A DNA stretch of 64,000 nt from Eudorina sp. 2006-703-Eu-15 (lineage: Eukaryota; Chlorophyta; Chlorophyceae; Chlamydomonadales; Volvocaceae). The stretch is taken from positions 124,001 through 188,000 of the forward strand of contig BDSI01000136.1 of NCBI GenBank assembly GCA_003117195.1, read 5' to 3'. A program made the translations under genes and the position numbers. How positions within the stretch are numbered: the stretch's first letter is position 1; every line of letters starts with the position of its first letter. Shown one piece after another: positions 11,867 to 24,100 of the stretch. The notes under the pieces are model-generated. The model was not told where the DNA came from. It did not search any database and worked only from the letters and a program-made list of their open reading frames with translations.

Positions 11867-14087
11867 AACAGTATCAATTGCGGTCAGTTATGTAATTAAG
11901 CATTTGGGCTGTTTACAGTATCAGTACAAGGCTGCACTTGGTGCTGGGGAGCCTGGCAATGTTTCAGCGCCATTTCGTACTTGGTCTTCGGAGCCAAGGA
12001 TAACAGGCAGAAAATCAGTCATAATGCGGTCATGTACATGCCATATTACGTACTTTTGTGCGCAGCCTACGCTGTTATGGGCCACTGATAACTTGCCGTG
12101 GTGCGTCAGCAGTACATGTACCTGGCGGTCAACAAAACAGGAAGTGCCCGCTGGACGCCTAGATGGGGTCAGGGATCCACCACAGGCCACCACATATCAC
12201 CCAACAAAGGTCCACCCTTTGCAACGGGCGGTCCGGGTCCTCCTAACGGCTCGTGTTCTAGGGGGCCGCATCTGCGGGCTGGTCAGAACTTCCAGCCATG
12301 TTCGTTTGCCCCGTCGGAAGACAGGAGCCATGGACGTGGAACGCAGAGTCTGGGGGAGTCGACTCGGGTTGGGAGTGATGGGCCCCTCTGGCCCTGTAGT
12401 TCCATCAGGTTCCATGGAAGGAGAGTTGCCTCACGTCCGTCAAGAAAGTCTCTGCACGGAAGCGGCACTCTCCGCCCGTGGGCATTGGCACGAGTCGGTG
12501 CAGCCGGAGTCGGGAGAACAGGGAGCACGGCTTCAAAGGCTGGGACCTCTTAACCCTGGATATCAATGAGATAAATGTTACAACGGGCCCTGGAGATGCC
12601 GTCCAGGCCACCTGGCCATGGTTGTGCAATGTGCCAGGACACCTAGGGAAAAGCAACGTGTCCTCACGTCGTGTCACTGATTGAACAACAATTCACCCCC
12701 CTTGCCGCTCGGCCAAGGTAAGCATCCGCTATCCTCCATTGTCAGGCATTGTCAACCCCCCCATCCTGTCCCAATTCCTTGTTTCTCGGGTGGCCCTGGT
12801 GGTGTTTCTCACACCACGAGACGAGCAGGAGCGCGACCCAGATCCCCCTGACACAAGACGCACGCATCAGCACGTCGAGTAGGCCGTTAGCAACCCTGCA
12901 AGGACAGACGAGGACGACCATCGAGCTACCGAGAGAGAGGCGGTCCGTCGCAACGCTGTACCGCAGGGCCGATACGGCAAACGGCATGTACGGTACGACG
13001 ACTCAGTTCGGGTCCCGTGGCGTGGCTCAGCGCATGTGCAAGCAGCCCTCAATCAGAAGCGACTCGTCTTTGCATTGGCACACCGCGCCCTTCCTTGCGA
13101 GGATCGTGTTGCCGCCAACATCACAACCTTCAGCGCATATAAAATTAGCATGTCCTGCACAGGCCGCGCGTAGATGCCCCCAAACTGTTATTTTGGCGAA
13201 GACAACACGGAAGCACGCTGAGGTCGGTTCGTTATTCCCCGGACGTTCGCCGCATTGCCCTGCCAGTGTACATGCAACCACTAATACTCCATTGTTTGGC
13301 TAGGGTGGGCTAGGGTGTGCGTTAAGTCCCTTCCCCAGGCCGTCCGTCCATGCAGCGTGCGGGGGCGGCTTGGGACTGCGAAGCCCAGACCAGTGACGCT
13401 GTGACCCTCTCATACGGGTACTGTGATGCCGTCCCTTCGCGCAGAAGCCAGTCGTCCATCCGCACAAGCCGCAGGGAAAACTAATTCCGTAACGACCACA
13501 CAACTCTTAATCATATCCTATCATCCCGTACACGATACACCAAACAGTACCACCGAAATACACACTCAAAACCACACGCAATACGCGACTGTCCAAAATT
13601 TTGGTCATCAGCCAGGTTATCTATCTGCCAATCGGTCTATCGCCCCGCCATGTCCCTAGAGCCCAGAAGTGCACCCACACTCAAAACCCCTCGGCATGCA
13701 CACACCGAAACACGTGATCGGTGTTCCCCCCTTCCTCCTCCCCCTCCCCATCCTCCTCCTCGTCCCCCTCCAAAGATGATCATGAAACCCCTCGGCATGC
13801 AGCTATGGCTACAGACAGGTCATTCGGGAGTCATCACAAAGTCGGCGAATCCTGCGGGTAATGTGTCGCACACGGGCCGCCGAAGACGGCTAAGACCAAA
13901 ACCTGACATCGAAAGAGAAACGGTAAGAATGAGCGTAAACGCGCCGTCCACGACTCGCACTTTCTGCGCAAGCGCGAGCCTGGTTCTTCGTCGATGAGGT
14001 GCACAAAAATCAACGAATCCCTACACTACCCAACCTGGGAAAATGCACAGGGCGCCCTCCCCGCGGCCCTCGCCGCGCCTCCCTCCC
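11867..14087. other. Intergenic region upstream of the polymerase gene
   Basis: No open frame here resembles a known family and none links to the flanking genes by splicing. The right part (about 13490-13600) is A/C-rich. A 17-bp direct repeat (AAACCCCTCGGCATGCA) occurs near 13684 and 13787. It must contain the polymerase promoter if ATG 11866 is the true start. Upstream helicase exons were looked for and not seen. Confidence 0.5.
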
Positions 14088-16470
14088 TCAGTACAGCACA
14101 GGCGTCTGCGCCTGCACCAGGGCCATGTAGCAAGCGCTGCGGTGGCCCTCCGCGCCCGGCTTCCCCTGCTCCAACGCATGCAGCCGCGCCGCCATGTCCT
14201 CGTTCTCACTGCGCAGCCGCCGGTTGCGGTCGCGCAGTGACGCCACTGCCCGTTTGTAGCGCATCAGCTCGCTCTGCGCGTCCACCAACTGCTTGCGAGT
14301 GGCGGCGGCGCGGGCCGAGTGCTGCTTGCAGGTCCCCTGCGCCAGTTGGGCCGACCTCAGAACCCTGCGAGGGGGCCACCACGGGGCGGGCGTGCAGCTG
14401 ATCACGCGACTGGCCTGGGTGTCATCATTCCCCAGAGCCCTGGTCCAGATGGGTTGCATCGCACGACGTGTGACGCTTTGGCACTTGGGGCCCAGCACTC
14501 CGGCGCGCTGGTCTGCAAACCCCCTTCCGGGCGAGTAGCAGGCACACACACGCACCCTGGGCGGTTCTGGGTGGGCTTCTCATTAAACACACGCACCCCT
14601 TCGCTTCTCGCGGCTCAGCTTGCTTTTACACACGCACCCCAGCACCCGTGCGCAACACAGCACACGGCGACAAGGTAGCTGCCGCGCCCCGGCCCCCCAC
14701 AATACGCAACCTGACGGTCCCCACCGGGGTCCCCATCCCCACCATCCCCACCCCCACCCCCACCACCCGTCCACCTCACTTGTAGTACTCCTGCTGCAGC
14801 CCGTTGAGGCTCTCCGCCATCTGCACCTTCAGCCGGATCGCTTCGGCCCGGGTCATGGTCAGCTCGCGGAGGACCCCGCGCAGGTGCTCCACCTCGTCCT
14901 CCTGTCGGCAGCCGGGCGGGTCGGGGTGCGGGTCGGGCGCAAGGGAGATCGGCTGGACGCAAGGCCGCGGGGAGCCCCCAGCAACCATAAGCGCAGCGTT
15001 CTAGGGATGGGGATTGTGCTGTGTGTTGCACGCAGGGCTCCAAGCACTTGTTGACTGGCAAGCGGCCCAAGAGGCTGGCTCAAACGGCTCACGCGGCGCT
15101 TGTTGTAAACAACAAATGCTGCTGTCGCACGCGGATAGAATCGCAGGGGCGACCTGAGGTAGTCCATCCGGGCAGGCCGGGGATACAGCACAGCCGCGGT
15201 CTAGCTGCGTCGTTCAACCCTCCCCTACCCTGGCTGGCCCCGAGACCGACGCGTGCTTGCTTGCTTCCCCAGACACCTCATCCCACATCCGCCTCGCCCT
15301 TGCGCATCATCTCGCCAGCCGGCCGGCCAGCCAGCCAGCGGCCTCAATGCGCGTCCCCCCCCAGACGCCCCCAGCCCGGCACCGGCACACCCAAGACCCT
15401 GCGAGCGGCTGACCCACCTTTCGCCCCAGCTTCTCACACAGCGCGTGTAGCTCCAGCAGCCGGTCCGACAGACCCTGCACCATACCCATCTGCGCCTCGA
15501 CGTCCGGGTGCGACGCCAGCAGCGCCCCCACGTGCACCACCAGGTCGTCAAACAGCCCGTCCATCCCCGCGTTGCCCCGCGGGCTACCGGTGGAGACGCG
15601 CGCAAAGTGCGCCGACATGCTCCGCACGTAGCCGCTGCTGCAGGCTGCCGGCATCTCCGGTACTGCCGACGGCCGGCCGCAGGCCGCCAAAGCTGCATCG
15701 CCGGATGGGCCTTCGCCGCTTGAGCTGCTGACAGCCTGGGAAGGCGCCGCTGCTGATGGCCCCTCCGGCTCGGCTCCGCCGCAGGAAGACATGGCGCTAT
15801 CGGTTGGGGGCTGCCGTACCGAGCTGCCGACCCCACCGCCGTAAGAGGATGCGGGAGAGAGCTCGACTGCCGCGCTGTAGCAAGTGTACGACGGCTTGTC
15901 AAAGAACGTATCGACCTCGTCTTCGTCAAACTCCGAGTCGGATTCCGGTTGCAGCTGTTGGTGTCGTTGTCGCTGGTGCTGCCGCTGGTGGTGGTGCTGC
16001 TGCTGCTGCCGGTCACCGGTGTGGCGCGTGCTGGCCGCTGCGCGCCGCGCACCGTTCGATCGTCCCTGTCCTGCCAGCGGGTGCGGCGCGAGGGGGTGCA
16101 GCGGCTGCGCTGCCAGGGCTGTGGAATGGCGCGAGCCTGGCGGCCCATCCTGACCTACCGGTGACGTCGGAAAGTCCTGCTGCTGTGATGATCCTGATCC
16201 CCGGGAAGATGACGAGAGCCGCTCAAAGTACGTGGCGCGGGACCGAACGATCGAGGCCGCCAGCAGGGCTGCCGGGGAGTCGGTTGCAGTCGCGTGCGCG
16301 AGCGGGGCCGGGCCAGGCTGTCCCGGCGCTGATGCAGGAGGTGGAAGCAGTCTTCCGCATTCAAGGGCTGCTAGCTGCGCGGGCGCGACTGCCGACGACA
16401 AGGACGGTATGCCGTCCACGCACTCCATCGCGAACGCGTCAAGATCAGCGCCCTTGTCCGCCTGCGGCAT
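14088..16470 (-). CDS. Coiled-coil protein of unknown function
   Basis: Three exons: 15418-16470, 14780-14901, 14088-14355; phases agree and give about 480 aa. I do not recognise the family. The first exon encodes a low-complexity N-terminal region with a His/Gln-rich tract, followed by an acidic and aromatic patch (SEFDEDEVDTFFDKPSY) that may be a short interaction motif. From LFDDLVVHVGALLASHPDVE onward the protein is helical: heptad-like segments run through LGRKEDEVEHLRGVLREL, the second exon and RKQLVDAQSELMRYKRAV, then a basic RDRNRRLR stretch. The C-terminal third is therefore a predicted coiled coil. The start is uncertain: ATG 16470 is the first in-frame Met, but a further 5' exon is possible. 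Divergent from the gene at 17368. Confidence 0.6.
14535..14640. repeat. Dispersed CA-rich repeat (CTCATTAA family), intronic
   Basis: Contains GGGCGGTTCTGGGTGGGCTT followed by CTCATTAA and CA-rich flanks, then CTTCGCTTCTCGCGGCTCAG. Related copies lie near 29230-29310 (first block) and 28575-28625 (second block, inverted). It sits in the second intron of the coiled-coil gene. Confidence 0.65.
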
Positions 16471-17367
16471 GAGATACACAAAGTAATTGCTGCTCCATAC
16501 TCAACAGGTTGAGTCAAATCGAGGCGACTGCAGACGGGCTCGCTTGCGCGCGCAATTCAGCGAGATAAAAGAGGGAGTGTCAGCATTGTATGATGGTTTT
16601 GGATTTGCGGTCGGGCAGCAACCTCTGCAAGCCGACGTGGCATCCAGGTCCAAAAGGGTTTCACACAACGAGACCTAACGCGACACGACGCGCACGTCAT
16701 TGATTACAACAGTCAGGTGAGTCCATTGCTGACCAGAGGTCCCAGGCAATGTACAACTGCTGAGACGCTGTACCGGTACGCGCATTAGGCCGTCACTGTC
16801 ACAAGCGAAGGCGAGGGCATCCCGTGCGTACCTTCTGAGACAGCACCCGTTAAGCTCTGAGTTGTGATCTGCTGAAACCAAATCCCCGAGACGGATCAAC
16901 TAGAAAACGTGCCCAAGGGCGGGAAAATGCAGCGGCAGTGTGCTATGACGACAAGTCACTTGTTTCACACGTTGAAATAGACTAAAATGCAGTAAAAAGT
17001 GTTGGATGCAACTGTCCGGTTGTCAGACAAACCCGGAGGCCGGACCAACACTCGGAGTCAAACATAGCGCAACGTGAGGATACATGCCTTGAGCCATGCA
17101 ATACACTGTATGCCTGCAAGAGGATTTTGAGCGCTCATTGGTTTTTTGGGAGTCCCTAATGTACGACACACGTCCTGCTGAGCTGATGTTGCCCGAACCC
17201 GACGGGACACCACATGGAACAGAATTTGTTGCACGTAAGCAATGTTGAATGCCCTGCCCAGATTGTAGGATGGGGCGTCCCATGAAGGACGGCTCTTGAC
17301 CTCTTGTTAACGTGTTGCGGTACTACCTTCGTGGCCTTCCATTTGACGGCACGGCTTCACGTTGAAC
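16471..17367. other. Divergent intergenic region
   Basis: Separates the start of the coiled-coil gene (-) from the start of the mitochondrial-type gene (+). No coding segment is supported. Base composition is more balanced than in the flanking exons. It should contain promoters for both genes; no specific motif could be assigned. Confidence 0.5.
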
Positions 17368-18302
17368 ATGCAGTCGAACGCATTCAGTGGTGAGAGTAGC
17401 TTTTCTTATTCGGAAATGACGGCACGGTGTTGATTGCTCACTCTACCCCATTTTGCAGGCGTTGTTTTAGCGCACCTGGCTTCTTGTGTGACGACACAAT
17501 GCTCTATATCTGCGCTTAAGCTTATAGGGTCGCGAGGCCTCGCTTCTGTCGCGAGCAGTACAGCGGGCGCAGGGGAACATCCCCCGACACCCACGGGTCT
17601 ACCCTCCCTGGTACGTGACGGCCCGCATCCCGAACATACCCACAACATTTTGAGTTGTTCAGACGGCACGAGGCCCCACGAGGGAGGAGGCCGCGAACAA
17701 GCGGTATCTATTTCCTGGCTGGCCTCCTTACCTTTCTGAGAGCGACATGGCAAAGATCCACCTGTCCATCACATCTGCATCACCGACTGTGAGGTCCCTA
17801 GTTCCCCGCCGTCCTTACACTCTTGCCGCTGTGATTGCCCCTGCCACGACCCGGCCCTTCTTTATTGTTACCCCACTTCCTCCCGATGTCAACCAAGACA
17901 ATGCAACCGCATACAGTCACGGCAGGCGCAGGTACTAGGCAGTAGTTGTCCGGGGGCCGACGTGGCCGTTGCAAGTGTCCATCTTCCACCCATTTCCTGT
18001 ACCCGCCTCCGCAGAGCGCCGCCCAACGGCAGCAGCTGCCCGGCCTCCTGGCGCTGCTGCGACGTCCCGGCGACGTCGCGCAGCGCCTGGGCGGCCTCAC
18101 CTCCCTGGCGGCCTCCTACCGGGACCTGGCCATCTGCCAGTCCGCGCTGCAGATGCGCCACCACGACCTCGACCCGCTGGTTGACTCCCCGGCGGACCTG
18201 GCCAGCCAACTCAAGCTGGCGCAAGCGGACACCGCCGCCGGGGCCCCATCCACGGCCGCGTCGGATGGGCCATCCCCATCCACGTCGTCCGCCGCCGGAG
18301 CT

Positions 18303-18333
<31 letters not shown>

Positions 18334-18713
18334 GTCCGCGGGCTGCCGCGGCGCCGCGCCGCGGCAGCTTCCTGCCGCTCAAGGACGTGAGTGCGCTGCC
18401 CGAGGACGTGGCGGTGGACGGCCGGTCGGAGGCACCCACGGAACCGCAGTACCATCCGCCGTACATGGACAAGATCAGCTGCTGGTCCGCCATGCAGCCC
18501 AGCCACCTGGAGATGAGTCAGCCGCTGATGACGGCCATCAAGCTGTTCCCGCCGGTGGAGGCCGCCTACCCCACCTACGTCGACTTTGACGCGGCGCAGC
18601 GGATGCTGGCCAACCACACCAGCCGCAAGCGCCTGCGCCTGCAGCGGCGGCTGCTCCGCAAGCAGGACAAATACCAGATCAAGACGTGGGACCACTACTC
18701 GGGAGAGGCGTAG
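17368..18713 (+). CDS. Unknown protein with probable mitochondrial presequence
   Basis: Four exons: 17368-17389, 17459-17610, 17741-17788 and 18015-18713 (stop TAG); phases agree and give about 306 aa. The N-terminus (MQSNAFSGVVLAHLASCV, then LKLIGSRGLASVASSTAGAG) has few acidic residues, contains Lys/Arg and Ser/Ala, and looks like a mitochondrial targeting peptide. The body has a leucine-rich helical start (QQLPGLLALLRR), a poly-Ala linker (about 18298-18340) and a conserved-looking C-terminal half (PEDVAVDG, YHPPYMDKISCW, YPTYVDFDAAQRMLANHTS), then a very basic helix (RKRLRLQRRLLRKQDKYQIK) ending WDHYSGEA. The basic tail would suit RNA, ribosome or membrane-complex binding. I do not recognise the family. 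Exons 1 and 3 are the least certain because they are short. Confidence 0.6.
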
Positions 18714-19379
18714 AGGGGCCAACCTGGCTCAGGGGTCGGGTCCGGGGCCCGAGAGCTTGAGACGTGGGTTTGTAGGTGGAGGGCCAGGAGGGCCCTGCCA
18801 TCCTCCGGACTGTATCCCTGCACTGTACTCGTGTGTGGGACGCAGGTGGGGAGGGGATGCGCGTGCGCACACACCGCGGGCCTCCCGCTGCTCGTCGCGA
18901 GCAAGGCTTAGGCTCCGTGTGACTGCGGGGTGCGACCGCGTGCTGGCTGGCTGGCTGTTGCGGGTCCAGTCGTGGGGAGTGAGCTGCGAGGAGGGGACTC
19001 GCCTGGGGAAGCCGGGAACGGGGCCGCTGGGCGTGTGGGTGTTCGGCGAGGAGGTGGGGCGAGGAGGTGTGTTGCACCAGGTTGGACAGGGCTGGTGTGG
19101 CAGGCGACGGCGTGCAGGGCACCGCCAGGCGTTCACCCCGGCGCTGTACAGATGCTGTACAGGCGTACACGAACCGCTCTGAACTGAGCGCGCGTGGTTC
19201 CGTAGCCCCGCGGTCACGGCATGTACCGCATAAACTGCATGTGACCGACGTCGGCCATCGGGTCGCTTTCCATTGGGCAAGGAGGCATCACATGAGGCTC
19301 GCCAACAGACCGTAACACCGCCGTACGCATTCGGACAGGTTCGCACACCACCTTTCAGATGCATCACTCTGCAGGGGAT
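18714..19379. other. Convergent 3' region
   Basis: Probable 3' UTR of the + strand gene and spacer to the oxidoreductase. No TGTAA signal in + orientation was found and no coding sequence is supported. Confidence 0.5.
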
Positions 19380-19384
19380 TTACA
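19380..19384 (-). terminator. Poly(A) signal of the oxidoreductase
   Basis: TGTAA on the - strand, 56 nt downstream of the stop codon at 19440-19442, a normal position for a volvocine polyadenylation signal. Confidence 0.55.
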
Positions 19385-19439
19385 AAGCCCAGACGATACA
19401 CCTCCAACGCCTCACAACCTCACATGTGGGTAGTCCCCC

Positions 19440-22400
19440 TCACGGCGCCTGGTCTATCAGCACCACCTTGGGGCCCCGCCCCTGCCGTCGCTCCGCCTCC
19501 TCCCGCGCCCTCTCCTCTTCCGGCCGCAAATCCGCGCCCGCCAGCCTCGCGCCCCTCGCCACCGCCTCCGCCCGCTCCGCCGCCTCCGCCTCGTCCACGC
19601 CGCCCTCGCGCGCCGCCGCGGCCTCCGCGCGGAACGCCGTGCCGTCCTGCCACCGCGCCAGACCGTCCCATGGGTCCAGGCCCTCAGTCCGCGCGCGCGC
19701 CCCCAGGGCAGCCCTGCCCAGCCCAACCCGCTCCGGATCCACCTCCTGCGGCCGCGCTGCCCCACACATCATGTCCGCCGCCATCTTGGCCAGCAGGGGG
19801 GACAGCTGGTAGCCGTCCGTCAGGACCGCCTGACCCGCCAGCAGCCAGGCCGAGGATGGGGCCGCGTCCTCGCCGGCCGCCTCCGCCGCGACATCCCGCG
19901 AGGAGGTCGTCCCAGTCCGGCCGGGCGCTGCCGCGCCTCCTCCTCCGCCGCTGCCGGATCCGGAGCTGCGGGGCCCCGCGCCCTCGGGTCGGGATCTGGA
20001 TCCCGATCCCGATGCCGCCGCCTCTGCGGCCGCGACCTCGGGCGTGAAGCCCGCGCTAGCGGTGCTGACGAACAGCGCCCGGCCGGGCTCGAAGCCGGGT
20101 AGGAAGCCCAGCAGGGGCCAGCCGTCGGGTGTGGCGGTGTACAGTCCGGGGTCACCCCAGTGCTCCAGGATCTGCTGCGCGGTGGGCCCCACCACCCCCT
20201 CGGATCCGAGGCCGGCGCCGTGGCCTGCGGTGACGGCCTCCGGGCCCCCGGCCGACGCGGACTCGGGCGAAGGCGGCAGCAGCGCCGGGCCCACACCTCG
20301 CAGCAGCCGCATGGCCAGGCGGTGAGCCCGCTGCAAGCCCGACCTGACATACACACGGGGGACACGGGGCGGGGTGAGCACAGCGATCGTGTGGCGGGGT
20401 GAGCACGGGGAATGCTCAGCGGTGTGTGTGAGTGTGGCGGCAGCAGGCAAGGCGAGAGCATTAACTGACGAACGAGTAATTGGGTGAATCACCGCTCAAT
20501 CACCCGGTGAATCCCAAACGGGCTCGTCGGCAGGGATTGTGCACACACGCACCTGTCTGGTCTCCCCGGCAGCCAGTCCGCCGCAGCGGTCTCCCCCCCG
20601 GGAGGGTCCACCGCCAGGCCCAGGCTCAGCTTGAGCGCGGGACTGCCGGAGGCTCTCCGAGTCGGCATCCCCGTGACCAGCTGCGGCTGCTCCGCCCGCT
20701 CCGGAACCGTCCAGCCGGCCCTGGGCCCGGCACCGGCGTCCAGCGGGATGCCGATGGCCCGCCACAGCGGCGCGGAGCCCAGCTCAGCGGTGGCAGAGCA
20801 GCGGCCAAAGGTGCCCTGGACCGCCTGTCGCCCGGCATGCGCGGGGTCAGGGTTTAGGTTTTAGGGTCAGGATTTAGATAAGAGTCAGGATCTGGAGTAG
20901 AGTCAGGATTTGGAGAAGAGTGAGGAGCTCGAGCCGGAGCCGGAGGATGAGGAGGCGGCAGTGAGTTGACGAGGAGCCTGAGCAGGTTGACGTTGATGAG
21001 TGGGGGATCTCAGCAGCGCTCCGTGGGGCCCCCAGTCCCTCCCCAAAGGGCTTCAGTGCTCCCTCACACCCGGGGCTTGCAGAAACGAGGTTCCTTATCC
21101 CACCGCATACCGCCCCACCGCCTTCTGGGCTGACAACGCTGCAACCCCCAACCTACGGTAACACTCCCCCCCCCCGGCCCGGACCCCACCCCCGCCGCCT
21201 CCCCCTCACCCTCCCCCTCACCTGCAGCGCCGCGTCCGCCCCGAACATCCTGAGCACCTGGCGCGCGGCCCCCTCCTCGGGCGCCACCAGCAGCTGCTCC
21301 ACCTCGAACACCGACTGGGCCTCGGGCAGCAGCGACCCGGAGGCACGCAGCACGAAGTGGCTGCCCTGGTCGCGCCAGCCTTTGGGGGTTGGGCAGGGGT
21401 TGGGCAGGGGGTGGGGTTGGGGTTGGGGCGGGGTAGGGGCGGGGTTGGGGCGGGGTTGGGGCGAGGTTAGGATAGGTGCAAGTCGGCTCTCTGATGCAAG
21501 CTGCACCGTTCGGGCTCGGCATCACGGGGGGCTGCGAGGGCCAGCCGCACGCCGACCCAACCGACCAGTGGCTTACGTTTGGGTGCAAGGGGCAGGTAAG
21601 ATTGTCGGTGGTAGTGGGTGCGATCAGGGATGCGGAGCAGCAGCGGCGCGGCTGCCCTGGGTGGGCCCTGGGGACCCCCTTACCTACCCCCGTAGCCCAC
21701 CCCCACCCCTGCCTACCCCTACTCCTGTCGCCCTCATCCCCACCCCCGCAGCCCACCTCGCAGCACCAGGCGGTCCCGCAGCAGCACCCCCTGCCGCTCC
21801 CCCAGACTGCTCAGCAGCTTGCCGGCCGCCAGGCTGTTGAGCACGCCGCCCTCGGGCTGGGGCGGGTGGGAGGCGGTGCGCGAGGGCGGGGCCGGGCCGA
21901 GTGAGTCACAGGGGTGGAGCTCGTCAGTCGTCAGTAAGGGCTGTGAGCAGCCGGGTGGCGACCGCAGGCCCCCGGGCCCCCCCGAGCCGCTTTGGGCCGC
22001 ACCGGTGCCGGCTGTCGGCTGCTGGTGTCGGGTCCTATCGCCGCTCGGGAGAAAGAAGTAAATACACCGCAGACATACAGGCCGACAGGCAGGCCATGGC
22101 GTCCTGTTCTCCTTCGCTCGTGCTCGTTGGCCCTCTCGAGCCCTCTCGAATCCGCACACCCCCAAGCCCCGCCTACCTCCGATGAGGCGCACCCCGCACC
22201 CCCCATCCGGCCACCCACCTGCAGCAGTCCGGACACGCCGGCCGGCAGCTGCAGCGCCGGGAACAGCCCCGACAGCTCCTCGGACCGCAGGGAGCCCAGA
22301 CGGACGCCCGCCGCCTGCAGCGTACGGCAATGTACGGTTACCGTGTATGTGTCAAAGGGCTGTTATCACTCGGTCTCACCTCGCGTGCAGGGCCCCCCCC

Positions 22401-23688
22401 TTTGGGTGCGTGTTGGCCCTCACGGGGATCCCTTCCTGACCGCTGCGGCCCGGAGGATCCCGACTTGAGGCCGGACTAGCACCTGAAGCCAAGCAGACTG
22501 ATCCTGATCTCGACAGCGCACCCCGCCGTCTCACCCACCCTGCAGGCGTCCTGAATGCGCGCGAGCACCTCCCCCGCCTCGCTTCCGGCGCCCCCGCCGC
22601 CGCCACCGGCCCCGCCCCGCAGCGGCCCCAGGTCCAGGGAGCGGCAGTCGGCCAGCAGCTGCAGACCGCTGCCCCCCGCCTGCGCCTGCAGACCGCGCCA
22701 GTAGGCCGCCGCCTCAGATGCGATGCTGGGGGCGGGAGGGGGGGGGGGGGGAAGAGGCGGAGGGAATGGAAGAAACGGGGAAGAGAAATGCGCCAGGCGA
22801 AAAGCCTCCTCAGTGTCACGTGGCAGGGCCGGCAGTCTGGAAATCATCAACAAGGAAACCATTGGTTAGGACGCCAACCGGCATGGACAGCTGGCGGCAG
22901 GTCATGGCGCCGACAAACCGGGGGCCGTGGGTTGCGGCTCTCTCCGCCTCTCCACGGCCCCCGGGATGGGATCCCCCTCACCGCCCGCATCCCCGCCGGC
23001 CGCCACGGCCCGCACCTGACCGCTGCGGCATCCGGGTGGGTCAGCTGCAGCGGGCGGTAAACCCCCGGGGGCGGCCGGGTCGCTGTGAGGCCCAGGTCCG
23101 GCAGCAACACCACCTGGGGGGAAGGGAGACGGGCAACGGGGAGTGAAGTGCGGCGGGTGAAACCCGCATCTGTTGACCACGCACGCCGCCGCCGCAGCAG
23201 CAGCAGCAACAGCAGAAGAAGCAATGGCAACAGTCCGCAGCAGCAGCAAGTAAGAGCACGGGCCGGATGCGGCGCTGCGGGAGACGACTTGACGGGGAGG
23301 CGTTGGGCCAGGAGGGCAAGGATATGCAGATGGGGGAGTTTCGTGAATTGAAACGCCGCAAGGTCCGTTGGATGCTCGTTGGAGCCCGTGGCCATGCATG
23401 GGGCGTAGGGAAGGGCCTTTTCGGGCCACGACGACGGAAGGGCGACCAAGACCTGCTTGTCCGGCCACGGGGGGCAATAAAGACCCCGAGGGGCAATGAA
23501 GAAATTACCTTCTTCCCCCGACGCGCCAGAGAGTATGCCACCGCAAACGCGACTGCGCTCCCCCCGAGCACCGCGACGTCAGCAGCGCGACGCTCCACCG
23601 TGGTGGTGGCGCTGGCTGGGGCGGGGCGGGTCCCAACACTGCGACTCCCTGGCGGATTCCAAGTTGATTTTAATGATGCCATGGTCAT
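19440..23688 (-). CDS. FAD-dependent oxidoreductase, DAO family
   Basis: Eight exons: 23509-23688, 23016-23113, 22539-22725, 22219-22314, 21757-21856, 21222-21379, 20553-20824, 19440-20343. All phases agree, about 664 aa. Family knowledge: flavoenzymes of the D-amino-acid/sarcosine oxidase fold that oxidise amine substrates; the substrate is unknown. The nucleotide-binding strand is VAVLGGSAVAFAVAYSLARRGKKV near residues 37-61, where two glycines of the usual GxGxxG are Ser and Ala. A helical segment IASEAAAYWRGL and PEGGVLNSLAAGKLL match the DAO layout. The C-terminal part has TATPDGWPLLGFLPG and TDGYQLSPLLAKMAADMM, where DAO enzymes carry the FAD-contacting Gly/Ser-Pro segment. Ala/Gly-rich insertions and a charged, helical C-terminal extension make it longer than usual (~400 aa). 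ATG 23688 or 23682 could start; the Thr/Ala/Arg-rich first 35 residues may target an organelle. Divergent from CDC123. Confidence 0.8.
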
Positions 23689-24100
23689 GACCAGCCGATG
23701 ACGACCGGTGCATTTCAGCAGCGCCCAACCGGCCCGACACGACAGCGACGTTCCGGATGAGCAACGACGCGAGTTTAGATTCACGTTGATATGCATGTAT
23801 CTTTAGTTTCGGCAACTTTAAGGAGCTGAGCCTTGCTTGCGGCGCAGGCAGTACTTGTATTACTGAGAAAATCGCAAAACAGGAAAGGAGACTCAAAGCT
23901 GCAGGCAGTGCGCACCCGATATGTAAACCTCCATGAAAAAGTAACAAGAATTCGGGCATAATTCTGGGCTTGCTCACGACGTTTTCGCTTCCACAGGGGT
24001 TTCGGATCCAGCAACAACCGAACCTTCGACTTCCACATGCAAGATATTGCAATGATGCATACTGATTTTTGCTGATATGAAAACGGCATAAGTTTGTCAG
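23689..24100. promoter_or_regulatory. Shared divergent upstream region (oxidoreductase / CDC123)
   Basis: About 410 bp between the two start codons, clearly more AT-rich than the flanking exons. It must carry 5' UTRs and promoters of both genes if the start calls are right. No specific factor site can be named. Confidence 0.45.

Noticed and set aside
12749..13303. 184-codon + strand frame upstream of the polymerase
   Set aside because: No recognisable motif, composition unlike neighbouring exons, no matching splice sites; the opposite strand is equally open.
20845..20875. Telomere-like TTTTAGGG in an oxidoreductase intron
   Set aside because: Only one exact unit with GGTTTAGG-like neighbours; not an interstitial telomere array.
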